DNA from: Datisca glomerata
Lineage: Eukaryota; Streptophyta; Magnoliopsida; Cucurbitales; Datiscaceae
Assembly (NCBI GenBank): GCA_003255025.1
Contig: QANY01002360.1
Span: 62,001-126,000, forward strand
Length of the DNA stretch: 64,000 nucleotides
Reading direction: 5' to 3'
The translations under genes and the position numbers were made by a program. This document shows, piece after piece, positions 32,803 through 44,805 of the stretch; the first letter of the stretch is position 1; each line of letters opens with the position of its first letter. Under the pieces are notes generated by a model. The model was not told where the DNA came from. It did no database searches and saw only the letters and a list, made by a program, of their open reading frames with translations.

Positions 32803-33880
32803 AATATGTTCATAAAGTAGCGGGGAATAACTATTTATTTATATGTAGTTATTTCTCAACATTAGTATTATTGAACTTTTATGAATAAATTGAAAGTTTT
32901 ATTTTAAATTAAAGTATGTTTATAAATTATTCAAGTTCTGAAACTTTCATCAAAGAATGAAGAGTGAAGACAGATGTGTCTCTAGACAAACTCTTCTGAA
33001 AAAGTTTATAATGATATTCGCAGTCTTAGAATTGACTAGGTAATCGAATCCGATTACGGCTGTTAGATTGAACCAGTAGATGTCAGTCTTGGGGCATAGG
33101 AGTGAAGACTCAAACGGTTAACCCAGACATGTTATGAACATGTTGAGACTAATAACAAATTAGTTTAGATCCTAAAATCGTTTACCAAGCTTTAAATCTA
33201 ATTGTTACACCTTAAGGGTATTTTCATAATTACCTTAATCCTGAGGTGAATACGTAGCTTGACTAAGTTAGTTACAATTTTTAACATGTCAAATGAGTGA
33301 ATTCGATTTAGTGGACAATACCTCGGCTGTTGGGATTATAATTCAATTAAGTTTGAGTTACGTGATTCACATATATGAAAATTCATGGTTCGATTGCGAA
33401 AGCAATAATATAACCTTATGCTTTATTGATGAGTGTGTGAAAAAATTGACCTGGCCAAGTATCCAATGAATTGAAGTCATTGATTAAGACTTGTGAATTG
33501 TACGAAACAATTCACTATTATGTATTTTTTATTCACAGTCAATAAATGAGTTAAGAAAATAATAAGAAGAGGGGTACAACGATAATTTTATATTCCGCTC
33601 TTGTTACCTATATTCACAATGGATATTATGTTAAAATATTATGTGGACCGTGAAAATAAACGGGTTTATTTACACCAACAGGAAACGTAGTGCGCATGAA
33701 TCAAGAGTCGATTCGGCATCGAATCTATAGTGAAGTCGTACGATGCCATGATTAAATAGATCAGGAATTTATGGAGATAAATTCGCTGGGTATTTGAATC
33801 CTTAGCTTCGTTTATATGGGTCCATTTGATCTCAAAAATAATTTATGAAAACATGAATAGAGAAATGAAGTAAATTAGAT
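32803..33880. repeat. Truncated S1 solo LTR copy at the end of unit A
   Basis: Matches the first 1.1 kb of the S1 LTR (44806-45920), starting a few bases after the LTR terminus and ending at the tandem junction. It holds one copy of a sequence (near 33780-33840) that is duplicated in unit B. Confidence 0.8.
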
Positions 33881-34192
33881 CATAAGGTTTGGGAAAATGT
33901 AATAATTTAGTGAAAATCAATATCAATAAATAAAACTATTTTTAAATCATTAGCAGTTCAGCACTAAACATAAAATGAGATTTTCTCTCAAAGAAAATTT
34001 ATGATGAGAATAGAATAGTTTATTATTGGCCAATTGAGAACGCGTATATAACGAGCCACCAAGTCCACAGATTAAAAAATCATTAACCAAACAAAAATAA
34101 GATTATTATAAGAAATTATTTAGAACAAAAATAAGATTATTATAAGAAGTGATTATGATATTAATTAATAGAATGTTTCTCTCCATTATAAT

Positions 34193-34525
34193 TGTAGAAA
34201 TTTATCGAGTCAATAACACTTACTTGATTACGCAACGAAATAGATCGAAATGATGAATTACGTGCCGGATCTTGTAGGAAATCATGAAAACGAACTCCCC
34301 ACTTGTTCCACAACCCAAGAGCCCTTGATTTTGTATGTGAAAACTTAATTTTAGTGTTGGAGGAATGATTTTCTCCAACAAATATCAATAAGTCCGAATT
34401 TCTTCTCCAAAAAATCAAAATGAAAAAATGAAGTTTTTCATGTGAAAAACTTCCAAACATCCTTTTTTTTTCAAACTCGGGTCTGGTCGACCCAACATGG
34501 GCTCCCGGATCCGAGTTTTCCAACA
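34193..34525 (-). repeat. 3' LTR of C2
   Basis: 333 bp, TGTTGGAAAAC to TTTCTACA on the minus strand. Compared with the 5' LTR it lacks a block of about 50 bp (present around 40510-40565) and differs at many positions, so insertion is not recent. Confidence 0.88.
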
Positions 34526-37500
34526 TCTCCCCTTGCACATGATGAGATAAAACACATGCTATAGTGATTTTCTTTCCATTAGGTCAAATTACCATAACCG
34601 TAAGTAACATGCTAAAGTAGTAACATTTAAAGTATATAGTCGAAAGTCATATAGGGCACAAAAATGAGGTTTTAAAGTATCTCAAAGGACTCATACAATG
34701 TGAGAGCAAAGATTCTATCTCACATTTACTTTATCTAGTCACAAAAGACACATGTGATATGAACACATGCTATAGTGATTTTCTCTTCATAAAAGAGTGT
34801 ATGCCTATTATAATTTATATTGAACCACTATAATGATCTTAGTTGAGTCGCAGATACCAAAATATTTATCACGTCTAGCTCGAGATCTTATTAGCTCGCT
34901 CATCATAGCCCCTACCATAAGTTCTCGCATCCCGTCCACCAACCAGGCTACATGATCGTGGAAATCACGTCGATCCATGAATTAATATTTGGACCTCATA
35001 TTGACCTCTTGTCAAGGCGACAACCTAATTAAAGTACGCTTTGTTCACACTTTCCAAATATTTTAAGCATACGAAGTCTCATCTCAGCTCGCACTTCAAG
35101 CGCCTGATGTGACCTCTTGTATGAGTAAGTCGGTCTATGCCTGGCGACATACATTTTTATTTTATCCAAACAGGATATGTGTGTTTTGTGCTACAAATAA
35201 ATAAAATAATGAGCAACATCAGGTTCATTAATTAATAACATTGATACAAAATGTACTAAAAATTACACATCATATTACAATATGTACAAACCTAGGGATT
35301 TGACGTGGCTTACAAAAATATCTCTAGGGATTGGCTTTGTCAAATGATCAGTCATCATTCGATGTGTAGAGACACGTTGTATCATTATTTCCTTTTGCGC
35401 TATAATATCTCGTAAAAAATTATACTTAGTGTCTATATGCTTCATTTTTTCATGATACTTCAGATCTTTAGTATAAGCGATGGCTACTTGACTATCACAA
35501 AATAAAGTCATTGGTTTCCATGCACTAGAAATAACTTGTAAATGTTGCAGATATCTAAGCCAAATTGTCTCTTGCATTGCAGTCGAACACGCTATAAACT
35601 CCGCTTCCATAGTTGATAACGCAATGCATGTTTGTTTCTTGCTACTCCAAGATATGGCACCATTGCTTAGCAAGCATATCCAGACGTTGATTTGTGTTCG
35701 TCAGGGTCACCATCCCAATCAGCATCTGAGTAACCCACTAGATGCAGATCGTTTCCTCGATAGCATAAACATAAGTCTGCAATACCTTCAAGGTTTCTCA
35801 AAATCCTGTTAACAGCTTTCCAATGAGCTTGTCCAGGATTTGACTGATAACGGCTGACTAAACCAACTGCATAACAAATATTAGGGCGTGTGCACAACAT
35901 AACGTACATCAAACTTCTAATGGCATTCAAATATGGGACTCTGGCCATGCTCTCCTTTTCTTTGGAGTCTTAGGACACATTTCCTGACCAAGAATTTCAC
36001 TCTTTGCTATTGGAGTGTTGATGGGTTTGCAATCTCACATATTTAATCATTCGAGTATTTTCTTAATATATGACTCTTACAACAGAGCAAAAAGTCTTTT
36101 CAACGATCTCGATATAATTTCACACCTACTATAAATGTTGCTTCACCCATGTCCTTCATCTCAAAATGAAAAGATAACCATTCTTTAATGGTAACGACAA
36201 ATGTTTTATCATTTCCAGCCAAAAGGATATCATCTGCATACAATGATAGAATTACAAAAGTTACTCTCAATATGTTTGACGTAAACACAATGGTCTTCAT
36301 CGATCATCATAAAACCATAAGAAGTTATGGCTTTATGAAACCTATAATACCATTGTCTAAATGATTGTTTGAGGCCATATATTGATCTTAAGAGCTTGCA
36401 TACTTTGTGCTCCTGACCTTTTGTAACAAAATTCTCAGGCTGTTGCATGTAAATTTCTTCATTTAGTTCCCCCACTCAGGAAAGCAGTTTTTACGTCTAT
36501 CTGGGGTAATTTCCAAATCCATCTGGACAACAATAGCTAAAATTAGACATATGAAGCCAAACCTAACAACATGTGAAAAAGTTTCCCCATAGTCTTTTCC
36601 TTTTGGTTGAGTGTAACTCTTAGCTACCAAACGTGACATATATCTTTCTATAGATCCATCTTACTTGTGTTTAATTTTGAGAATCCATTCGTTCCCAATA
36701 GCTTTATGCCCTAGTGGAAGATTAACCAAGTCCCAGACATGGTTTGTTCTCATTGACTCCATTTCTTCTTCCATTGCCTTTAACCAATGATTTTTTACTA
36801 TTGATGAAAGAGCCTATTGTATAGTTCTCGGCTCATGTTCACCATGTGGAGCAATCATAAAAGCTTCTCCCTAGATTTCAAAAGGTTGACGAGAAATACT
36901 TTTACGAGTACTTCTCCGTATATAATCTTCTTATAGATTTGTATCGGTCAAATTGTTACTCCCACTTGGATCAAGGAGATGAGACACATTCTCATTCATT
37001 TTAGATGTCTGATCCATAGTAACATCAGTGTCAAGATCTTCTATCTCATATAGACTCAAATCTCGACCAGCTTTTCTTTTGCTAGGAAATTCATTCTCTA
37101 AAAATGTGGCATCTCTTAATTCAAATTCAGTAAAACTTCCATTAGTTTGTTCACCAATGAACACATATCTTTTGGAGTGTTCAACATATCTTATGAGAAA
37201 AATTATGAACATAAGTTACAGACCCCCAAGGTCGTAGATTACTTAAGTCGAGTTTCCGGCCCCTCCAAAGTTCATATGGGGTGGAAGTTATTTGGAAGGT
37301 ACACGGTTAAGTAGATATGCAGCAGTAAGCAACACATCCCCCCAATATGAAATGGTAAGCTCGCTTGTGCCATCATAGACCTTACCATATCTAGAATCGT
37401 TCTATTCCTTCTTTCCACAACACCATTTTGTTGTGGAGTTTCAGGAATAGTTATTTGTCTAAATATACCATTTTCATCACATAATTCTTTAAATTGATTA

Positions 37501-37900
37501 GAAAGATATTCACGACCTCAATCTATTCTTAATGCTTTTATTCTTTTGTCTATTTGATTCTCCACCAAATTCATAAATTGTTTAAAATAGTCTAATGTTT
37601 CAGTTTATGGGAGATTAAATAGACATAACCAAAACGCGTGAAATCTTCAATAAAAGTGATGAAATATCTTCACATTCATAGGACCACAAATATCAGAATG
37701 ATTAATTACAATGGATAATCAGCTCTTTTTCCCTTTCTAAATGGTTTTCTAGTTGTTTTCCTGCTAAGACAATGCTCACATATAGGCAACTCTATCTTTA
37801 CAAGTGAGCCTAATGGACCTTCTTTATCAAGCCTATTCATTATGTCTTGCCCTATATGACCTAATCTAACATGCCATATATTAGCATCAATCACATTATT
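34526..37900 (-). pseudogene. C2 pol remnant: integrase, RT, RNase H
   Basis: From 5' to 3' on the minus strand: GAG-pre-integrase (37894-37706; WHVRLGHIGQ, then a zinc-ligand CEHC), integrase core and C-terminal parts (about 37700-36930, broken), RT (about 36700-35700) with EEIYMQQPENF, KLLRSIYGLKQ and the YADDILLAG catalytic motif, the ARVPYLNAIRSLMY block, then RNase H (35673-35275) with SWSSKKQTCIALSTMEAEF, KHIDTKYNFLRD and DHLTKPI. At least five separate frames are needed to follow it. Confidence 0.87.
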
Positions 37901-39262
37901 ACTAGGCGATGCTATTAATGAAAAATAATAGTCTTTACTAGTATTGTTGTGTTTAGTGTCTAGAACAATAAAATCATTCGAAAAATAACCAGATCCATAG
38001 TACTTATTATCTAAATAGAAGTTTCCACCACCTGAATGAAAATTGATATTGAAACCTAAACCTAGGAGAACGGTTACAGAGACTAAGTTTGCTTAATCTC
38101 AGGAGCGTAAAGGACATCATGCCCATCATGCAGTAATAACGTCTGACCACCACGCAACTCAAGCTTGTAAGTGCCAATTCCTTTAACTTCTACTCTAGAA
38201 TTGTTTCCAACATAGATCCATATTGCTCCCACTAGGACTCGACAATACTCTATAAATGCTCCTCTTTCTCTAGCTACATGGTCGGTTGCTCCTGAATCTA
38301 TAGTCCATACAGGATAAGATTTAGTTAGTAACAGACTGCTAGAAACATAACAACGGTGTGATGTAATATTAGAAAGTACCTTGTCTTTCTTGGGTTCACT
38401 GGGAGACGTAGTGCATTCACGTGTAAAGTAACCCAAAATGCTAGAGTTACAGCATTTCATCTCACTCTTGTTCTTCCTTTTACTACCATGTTTGCTTCTT
38501 ATATGACGGTTGGTCTCAGGTTTCTTGCCTTTATACTGTGGGTTTCCACCTTTTGTTTTCTTTCCCTTATTGAAAAATTTAGAATTTTCCTTTCTCTTAA
38601 AACCTCTATTTTTGGAACTTGTTTCAGCAACATAAGCTTCAGTAGAAGTTTTAGCAGCTTCCAAGTGCTCATCTTCTAATTCCACATGACGTGCAATATC
38701 ATTAAAAGTTTCTATATTTTCATTGTGCGTCATGTTGACCTTCATGTTCCCAATTTTGAGGGAGGGAACGAATGACAGCTTGAACTTGTTGTGCATCAGT
38801 TAGTGCATGCCTATCACTCTTTAACTCTCTGATCATGTTTGACATCTCTCTCAAATGTTGTTTCATTGTGTGATGTTGACGCTTCACATATGTGTCAAAT
38901 TTGATCGTAAGCTGTCTTAGTCTTGTTGCTGAAGTCAAACCAAATTTCTCTTTTAGAACATCCCACATATCCTTGGCAACTTCAAACTTTTCAAACTCAC
39001 ACATAAGATCATCTTGCATGCAGCTCAACAACGTAATGCGAGCTATGTTGTTCTTTCATTTCCATAAATGATAAGTCTCTTGATCTCTTCTATGCTGAGT
39101 AGAAGTACCATATTTAGGTTCAGTCATACTGTTTTCAAGGGTTTCCAAAACTTCTTGTTCCTCAAGAATATACTGAACTTTTTTATTCCAAATATCAAAA
39201 TTATCACCGTTCAGTTTCCAAAATGTAATGCGAGCTATTATATTTTATGATGCGGATGCCAT
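37901..39262 (-). pseudogene. C2 gag and protease remnant
   Basis: The probable start codon is at 39262-39260, and the sixth codon is already a stop (TAA where CAA is likely). The gag part (about 39240-38720) has the UBN2-type helices VAKDMWDVLKEKFG and RQLTIKFDTY. A zinc knuckle region near 38460-38410 is damaged: the order Cys-Cys, Phe for His, Cys remains. The aspartic protease site WTIDSGATDHV is conserved near 38310-38270. A frameshift separates gag from the zinc-knuckle/protease part. Confidence 0.85.
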
Positions 39263-40272
39263 ATCAACTACAACATATAAACACAACAACGCGTATAAAT
39301 ACTAGCACTTGAAAAGAAAGAACACACAATCACATCTTAAAATTATGGCAAACTTAAGTAAGTCAATGATAATGTGATATTGAGTATATGATCGAAAGTT
39401 TGCAATGCTTACAATCATCTCACATACAAAATATTAGATCATCATTATTTAGTTATATCCCTAAACATATCACAATACATCACTTATTATTATTATTATT
39501 ATTATTTTCTTTTATCATGAATTTAAACTATTACGATTTAACAACAATTCAATACTTGGGCAGCAAATAAAATACACAATGCATAAGTAGAATAGCCACC
39601 AATAAAGTGGGAAAATCTAAAAAATGTAATAAATTTATTATGTAAAAAACCACCAAACTCAATAGGTGCTAATACACTTGAATTGTGGTGAAAACCGTTC
39701 TTAACTGACTAAAGGTAGTTGCATGCAGAAAATATCAAAGAGCACAATTCACCAACGACCATGTTTAACGATTTCTCTCTCTCTCTCAAACATTTTGTTT
39801 TCTTTTTGTCAAGTGTTTTTACACAAATGGGGTTAAATTTAATTTCTGTAGTTAAAACTTATTCTTTATACAGCGAGTCACTATTTCTACTGTAGTACTT
39901 CAATTTTTTTAAACAGTATATTGGAAAAACTAACTTCCAACTTTGAAAAAAAATTCACTGTAGAAAATAATTACGTAAATGTAAATGATGAATTGAAAAA
40001 CAGTTTAAGAAATTACTTAAACAATTAATGGGAGACTGTTTGGGATAAACCCATTTAATGAACCGAATGCAACAAACACATGCCAAAATCATCGAATACA
40101 ATATATATATCAAACAACCCGATTAACAGACTTTTAAAAAAATATGCAATATTGGATCTAAAAACAACAGACATGCAAAAAAAATATTAGATAACAAACT
40201 ACTTTGCAATCCACTCACAATCCAAAAACCTATTTTCGATAATTACCTAGGCACAAAAACATCATGATTATG
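39263..40272 (-). other. Untranslated leader of C2 with (ATT)n tract
   Basis: About 1 kb lies between the primer site and the gag start, longer than in many copia elements. It includes an (ATT)n microsatellite at about 39484-39507. No coding sequence is seen. Confidence 0.6.
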
Positions 40273-40284
40273 CTCTGATATCAA
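40273..40284 (-). other. Primer-binding site of C2
   Basis: Minus strand TGATATCAGAGC, complementary to the 3' end of initiator-Met tRNA with one mismatch, one base inside the 5' LTR. Confidence 0.8.
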
Positions 40285-40285
40285 T

Positions 40286-40646
40286 GTAGAAATTTATCGA
40301 ATCAAAAACACTTACTTGATTACGCAGAGTAATCATGAATTACGTGCCAGATCTTGCAGGAAATCGCAAAAACAAATTCCTCACTTGTTCCACAACTCAA
40401 GAGCCATTGATTTTATATGTAAAAACTTGATTTAGTGTTGGAGAAATGAATTTTCTCCAATGAATATCAATAGGTCCGTATTTCTTCTCCAAAAAGTCAA
40501 AATGAAGTTCCTACCTCCATAGAAGTTAATGGTGTTATTTATATTAACCACCATTGGTAGTTTTTCACATGAAAAACTACCAATTATCCCTTTTCAAAAT
40601 CGTGTCTGGTCACCCATCATGGGCGCCCAGTCTGAGTTTTTCAACA
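40286..40646 (-). repeat. 5' LTR of C2
   Basis: 361 bp with minus-strand ends TGTTGAAAAAC and TTTCTACA. It contains about 50 bp absent from the other LTR. Confidence 0.88.
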
Positions 40647-41634
40647 ATTATTAATAATCGTGTTATATATTTCCTGTAAATCTATTTTCATATATTCCTA
40701 AGGGTACATTTTTCATTTATGATTGGTGACAATAGTGCGCTGTAGCCGTTTGTTTATTTATATTTTAGGATATTAACAAATAGATTTACTTAAAAAATAT
40801 ATCTCATTTGTCATGAAATTAAATTAATATGAGTTATAGATAGTTTGCCCTCATTATTTCATAGAATTCCTTAGTTGTTATTCATAAATATTAAAATTTA
40901 TTAATAGTTTTAAACTAAATGATTATTACACTTATAACTTTTTTTAACGGTATTGCCTGAACTACTTTTAAAAATTCTTAAACTCAGTTTTACATATATA
41001 ATAATTAAATATTTTAAACTATGTATGTAGCGCCATGAATAATTATGCCATAACAGTTTGTATAATTTTTGTATGTAGCGCCATGTATAATTTTTTTATT
41101 TGTTAGAAAGTGTTATTAAACTTTTTTATGAGATTAATTGCATAATTTAAATTCGTTGACCTAATATACCTTAAAATGTATGAAATTAAATCAAGCGTAT
41201 GAAAAAATGTAAAAGAAAAAAAAACTGAATTATTTTATTAATTAATATTTATTATTAAAAACACTTAAAATTTAAAGTAACTGTATATATTTGAATGAAA
41301 ACTATTATGATTTTATGAGTTATACTAATGGTTAATAATTTATATCATTTTTATATCATCTAACCATATACGTTTAATATCATTTTAAATTTCGAGACAC
41401 TATTTTTCAGTTTAATTTTATTGTTTTAGTTTAACACATGCAATTCACGTTTCAGGAACTAATTAAGCTTAAAAGTAGTTATTATCACAATATATTCTAT
41501 ATCTTTCTCACCAAAATTCCACATATAATAAAATATCATTATATATATATATCATAATTATGGAAAATAAAATTTAATAAAGTGAGTAGGAAAAAATTGC
41601 ACGAAATTTAATAACAAGCTCCATATCTCGATAT

Positions 41635-41856
41635 TGAAGAAAGATAGAAAAAGATGAAGGAGAATAAATCCAGAGAAGGAATCCGAGAGAAAAAAAAGTA
41701 GAAGAGGTATTCTAACATTAACTCAAAACAATTACTCAACAGAACAATAAAAGGGAAATAGAATAAGCCAAATGGCTAGCAAAGGGATATACAGAATTAC
41801 CCCTGACTAACAATAACAACTTAAACAAATTATAAAATTAACCTTCTTATCTAACA
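41635..41856 (-). repeat. 3' LTR of C1
   Basis: 222 bp with minus-strand ends TGTTAG and TTCA, preceded by the purine tract GAGTTTGAGGGGGG. Matches 28507-28731 and 50274-50503. Confidence 0.87.
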
Positions 41857-44805
41857 CCCCCCTCAAACTCATCCGAGGATTGAGGATGAGTTTGTCTCTA
41901 AGGAAGGTGAAACTAGGTGTAGAAAGAGGTTTGGTAAATAAATTTGCAAGTTGATATTGAGAGTTGATATGTTTGATAATGAAGTCTTTCTTGAGCACTC
42001 TTTCCCGAACAAAATGGTAGTCAATTTTGACATGCTTCGTGCGAGCATGAAGAATATGATTAGAAACTAAAGAGATCGCAGAGGTGTTGTCACAATGAAG
42101 AATATGAGGTTGTGACTGAAACACATGGAGATCTCTGAGAATTTGACATAGCCAACTCAATTCAGCAGCTGTGTTAGCAAGGGCTTTTTACTCAGCCTCT
42201 GTGGATGAACGAGCAACAGTGAGCTACTTCTTAGCACTCCAAGAAACAGCATTAGATCCAAGAAAAATAACAAATTCGAAGGTAGATCTCTTATCTGATG
42301 GATCACTATCCCAATCAGCATCAGTGAAGGCATGCAAGTTTAGAGAACCAGAAGTAAACCAAAGGCCATAGTCCAGAGTACCAATAATATATCTTAGAAT
42401 ACATTTCACAGCAGCAAAATTAGTAGTAGTAAGAGAATGTATGTATTGGCAGACTCTATTAACAGCAAAAGATTTATCAGGTGTAGTGAAAGTAAGATAT
42501 TGAAGAGAATCAACAATACTTCTATAGAGAGTTACATCAGACACATGAGAAGAAAGATGAGTTTTAGTAGAGCAAGGTGAGTGACAAGGCTTGGCTTCTA
42601 GCATATTTCTTTTGATTAACAAAGATAGCAAAAGATGTCCTAGTTATCTCAAGACCTACGAAATATTTAATAGCTCCCAAGTCAGACATATCAAAAGTTT
42701 ATTTCAAGTTGTGCACGATAGTGTCAATATAGGCAGATAGTACCACTAAGAATTATATCATCAACATAAAGCAAGATGTAAGTAATAGAAGTGGCAGTAG
42801 CATGAACAAAAAGAGAAGTATCAGCAAGAGAAGCAAAAAATCTCATGGAGAGAAGATGATAGGTGAACTTCTCAAACCAAGCCCTACAGGCTTGTTTCAA
42901 CCCATAAAGAGACTTATGAAGTTTGCAAACATGATTAGGAAAGTCTTTATTAACAAATTATTGTGGTTGTGTCACATACACCTCTTCAGTTAAGGAACCA
43001 TGTAAAAATAAATTACTAACATCTAATTGCCTTAGAGGCCACCCATAAGTTATAGGTAAAGAAAATAAAATCAAAATGGAAGGTTTCTTAGCAACGGGGC
43101 TAAAGGTTTCACCATAATCTAACCTTGTTTGTTGGCGATACCATTTAGCCACTAACCTAGCTTTGTGCCTGGCAATAGATCTATCTGGATTGTATTTGAG
43201 TTTATACACCCATTTACAACCAACTAGATTTTTATTAGCTGGTAAAAGAATAAGAGACCAAGTATTTTGAGACATTAAACCATTATATTCAGCTATCATA
43301 GCATCAGTCCATTGTTTACTCTTAGATGCTAAAGTGAAAGAAGTAGGTTCATAAAAAGCAGGACTAACAGTTTGTGTAAAAGCAACAAATGCCTTCTTTT
43401 TTGAAATTCCAGACTTAGACATAGTTTGCATAAGGTGTGTGGATCGTGTACTAGCGTTAGAAAGATATATGTATGTGGAATAGCAGCAGAATCATCAAGT
43501 AACAGACCAGAAGTAGTAGAATTAAATCCAGAAGAAACAGTTTGCACAAAAGGCATAGAAGCAATAAGTAGAGAAATAGTAGTCACAGATGCAGTTTGCA
43601 CATATTCATCATTTAAAGAACCATTTTCAGAAGAAGTGGGGAGTAATAAACTAGAATCAATATTAATGTTAGAATCAACAAGCATAGAGGGAGTAAGAGC
43701 AGCGAGCACAGTTTGATTATTAGCAACAGAGTCAGATTATAAAGATGATACATTGCGGGAATCAGAATGCACATTAAGGAGACCAGATTCATTAAGTAAA
43801 GCATTCTGAGATATAAAAGGAGGTAAATCCATGAGATAAGATGAAGTATTATTCTTAGTAGGAATGGACAAGGCAACATGATCATCAACATTTAAACTAG
43901 CAGGCATATTAGTGGAATGTGAAAGCTTAGAAATGGATTTAGAAGGTTGTGTTAAAGGAAGAAGAGAGACATACCTTGGATTGGAGAGAATTGGTGGAGA
44001 GGAAACAAAAGTTACATTACTAGAAGAATTGGAAGATTTAGCCAATGGGAACAAAAACTTATCAAATAAAACACTTTGTGGAAATCTAAAGTTTATTAGT
44101 TACGAAATCATAACTGAGATTCCATTTTTGGTCAAGAAAATAACCCAAGAAGATGCACTGAGTAGTTTTAGTGCTAAATTTATTTTTCATATAAGGTCTT
44201 AGGCTAAGATAGCAAGCACAACCAAAGACCCTAAGAAAAGTATAACCAGTAGGTTTACTAAACAGATTTCATCAGGAGTAGAGTCATGCAAAATAATACT
44301 ACGCATACTATTAGTTAAAAAGCAAGCAGCAACAAAGGCATAATTCCAGTAAGAATGAGGTATAGAAGCATGATTCAATATAGTCAAACCAGTTTCAACT
44401 AAATGACGATGCTTCCTTTCACCAACACCATTCTACTGAGGGGTGTAGATGTATGATTTTTTATACATTATGCCATTAATATGCAAAAAGTTTTGAAAAG
44501 CAGTATTGACATATCACAATTGTCAGTACATAAGTCTTAATCTTGGTTGAAAATTGATTTTCAAGAAGAGTAATCATTAATAAACAGAACATAATATATA
44601 TGTCCTAACATAAATATAGTGGGAGAAGATCTCCACACATCACTATGAAGCAGTTCTAAAGGAAAAGAAGATAAAGAACTAAAAGAATGAAAGTGAAGCA
44701 TGGCAATTTTATTAGTAACATAACTGATACATATACAACTATCATGATTTGAAAAAGAATAAGGTAATCTAGCTTTCTGTAAAACATATCGAACTTTGCT
44801 ATTAT
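41857..44805 (-). pseudogene. C1 pol remnant: integrase, RT, RNase H (unit B)
   Basis: On the minus strand: integrase core to C-terminal parts (44805 to about 44050, with SYWNYAFVAACFLTN), a Ser/Thr-rich linker (about 44054-43430), RT (43431 to about 42640) with NLVGCKWVYKLKYN, RHKARLVAK, RQLDVSNLF, LHKSLYGLKQAC and an intact YVDD at 42768-42757, then RNase H (42631-41870) with ADWDSDPSDKRST, HILHCDNTSA, KHVKIDYHFVRERV and NLFTKPLS. Frameshifts and stops are frequent, but this copy lacks the hAT-like insertion of unit A. Confidence 0.87.

Larger units (their letters stand above)
27184..33880. repeat. Tandem segmental duplication, unit A
   Basis: Starts at CATAAGGTTTGGGAAAATG and ends at TAAATTAGAT, directly followed by unit B, which starts with the same sequence. 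It carries the 3' flank of the C1 copia element, its 3' LTR, RNase H, RT and integrase remains, and the first part of the S1 LTR. Relative to unit B it has gained a hAT-like element and a 0.4-kb foreign segment and lacks the C2 retrotransposon. Confidence 0.8.
34193..40646 (-). mobile_element. Complete but decayed Ty1/copia retrotransposon C2
   Basis: 6454 bp on the minus strand with both LTRs (5' 40286-40646, 3' 34193-34525), a primer site for initiator-Met tRNA at 40273-40284, a gag-pol region with the copia order gag, protease, integrase, RT, RNase H, and a polypurine tract GCAAGGGGAGA next to the 3' LTR. Flanking pentamers are ATAAT and ATTAT, four of five matching. It sits in the flank of unit B, and unit A shows the uninterrupted site, so C2 arrived after the duplication. 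Many stops and frameshifts make it non-autonomous. Confidence 0.9.

Noticed and set aside
43426..43716. Plus-strand open frames over the copia linker (also 31334-31612)
   Set aside because: They are antisense to the copia pol linker in both duplicate units. Their conservation follows from the duplication.
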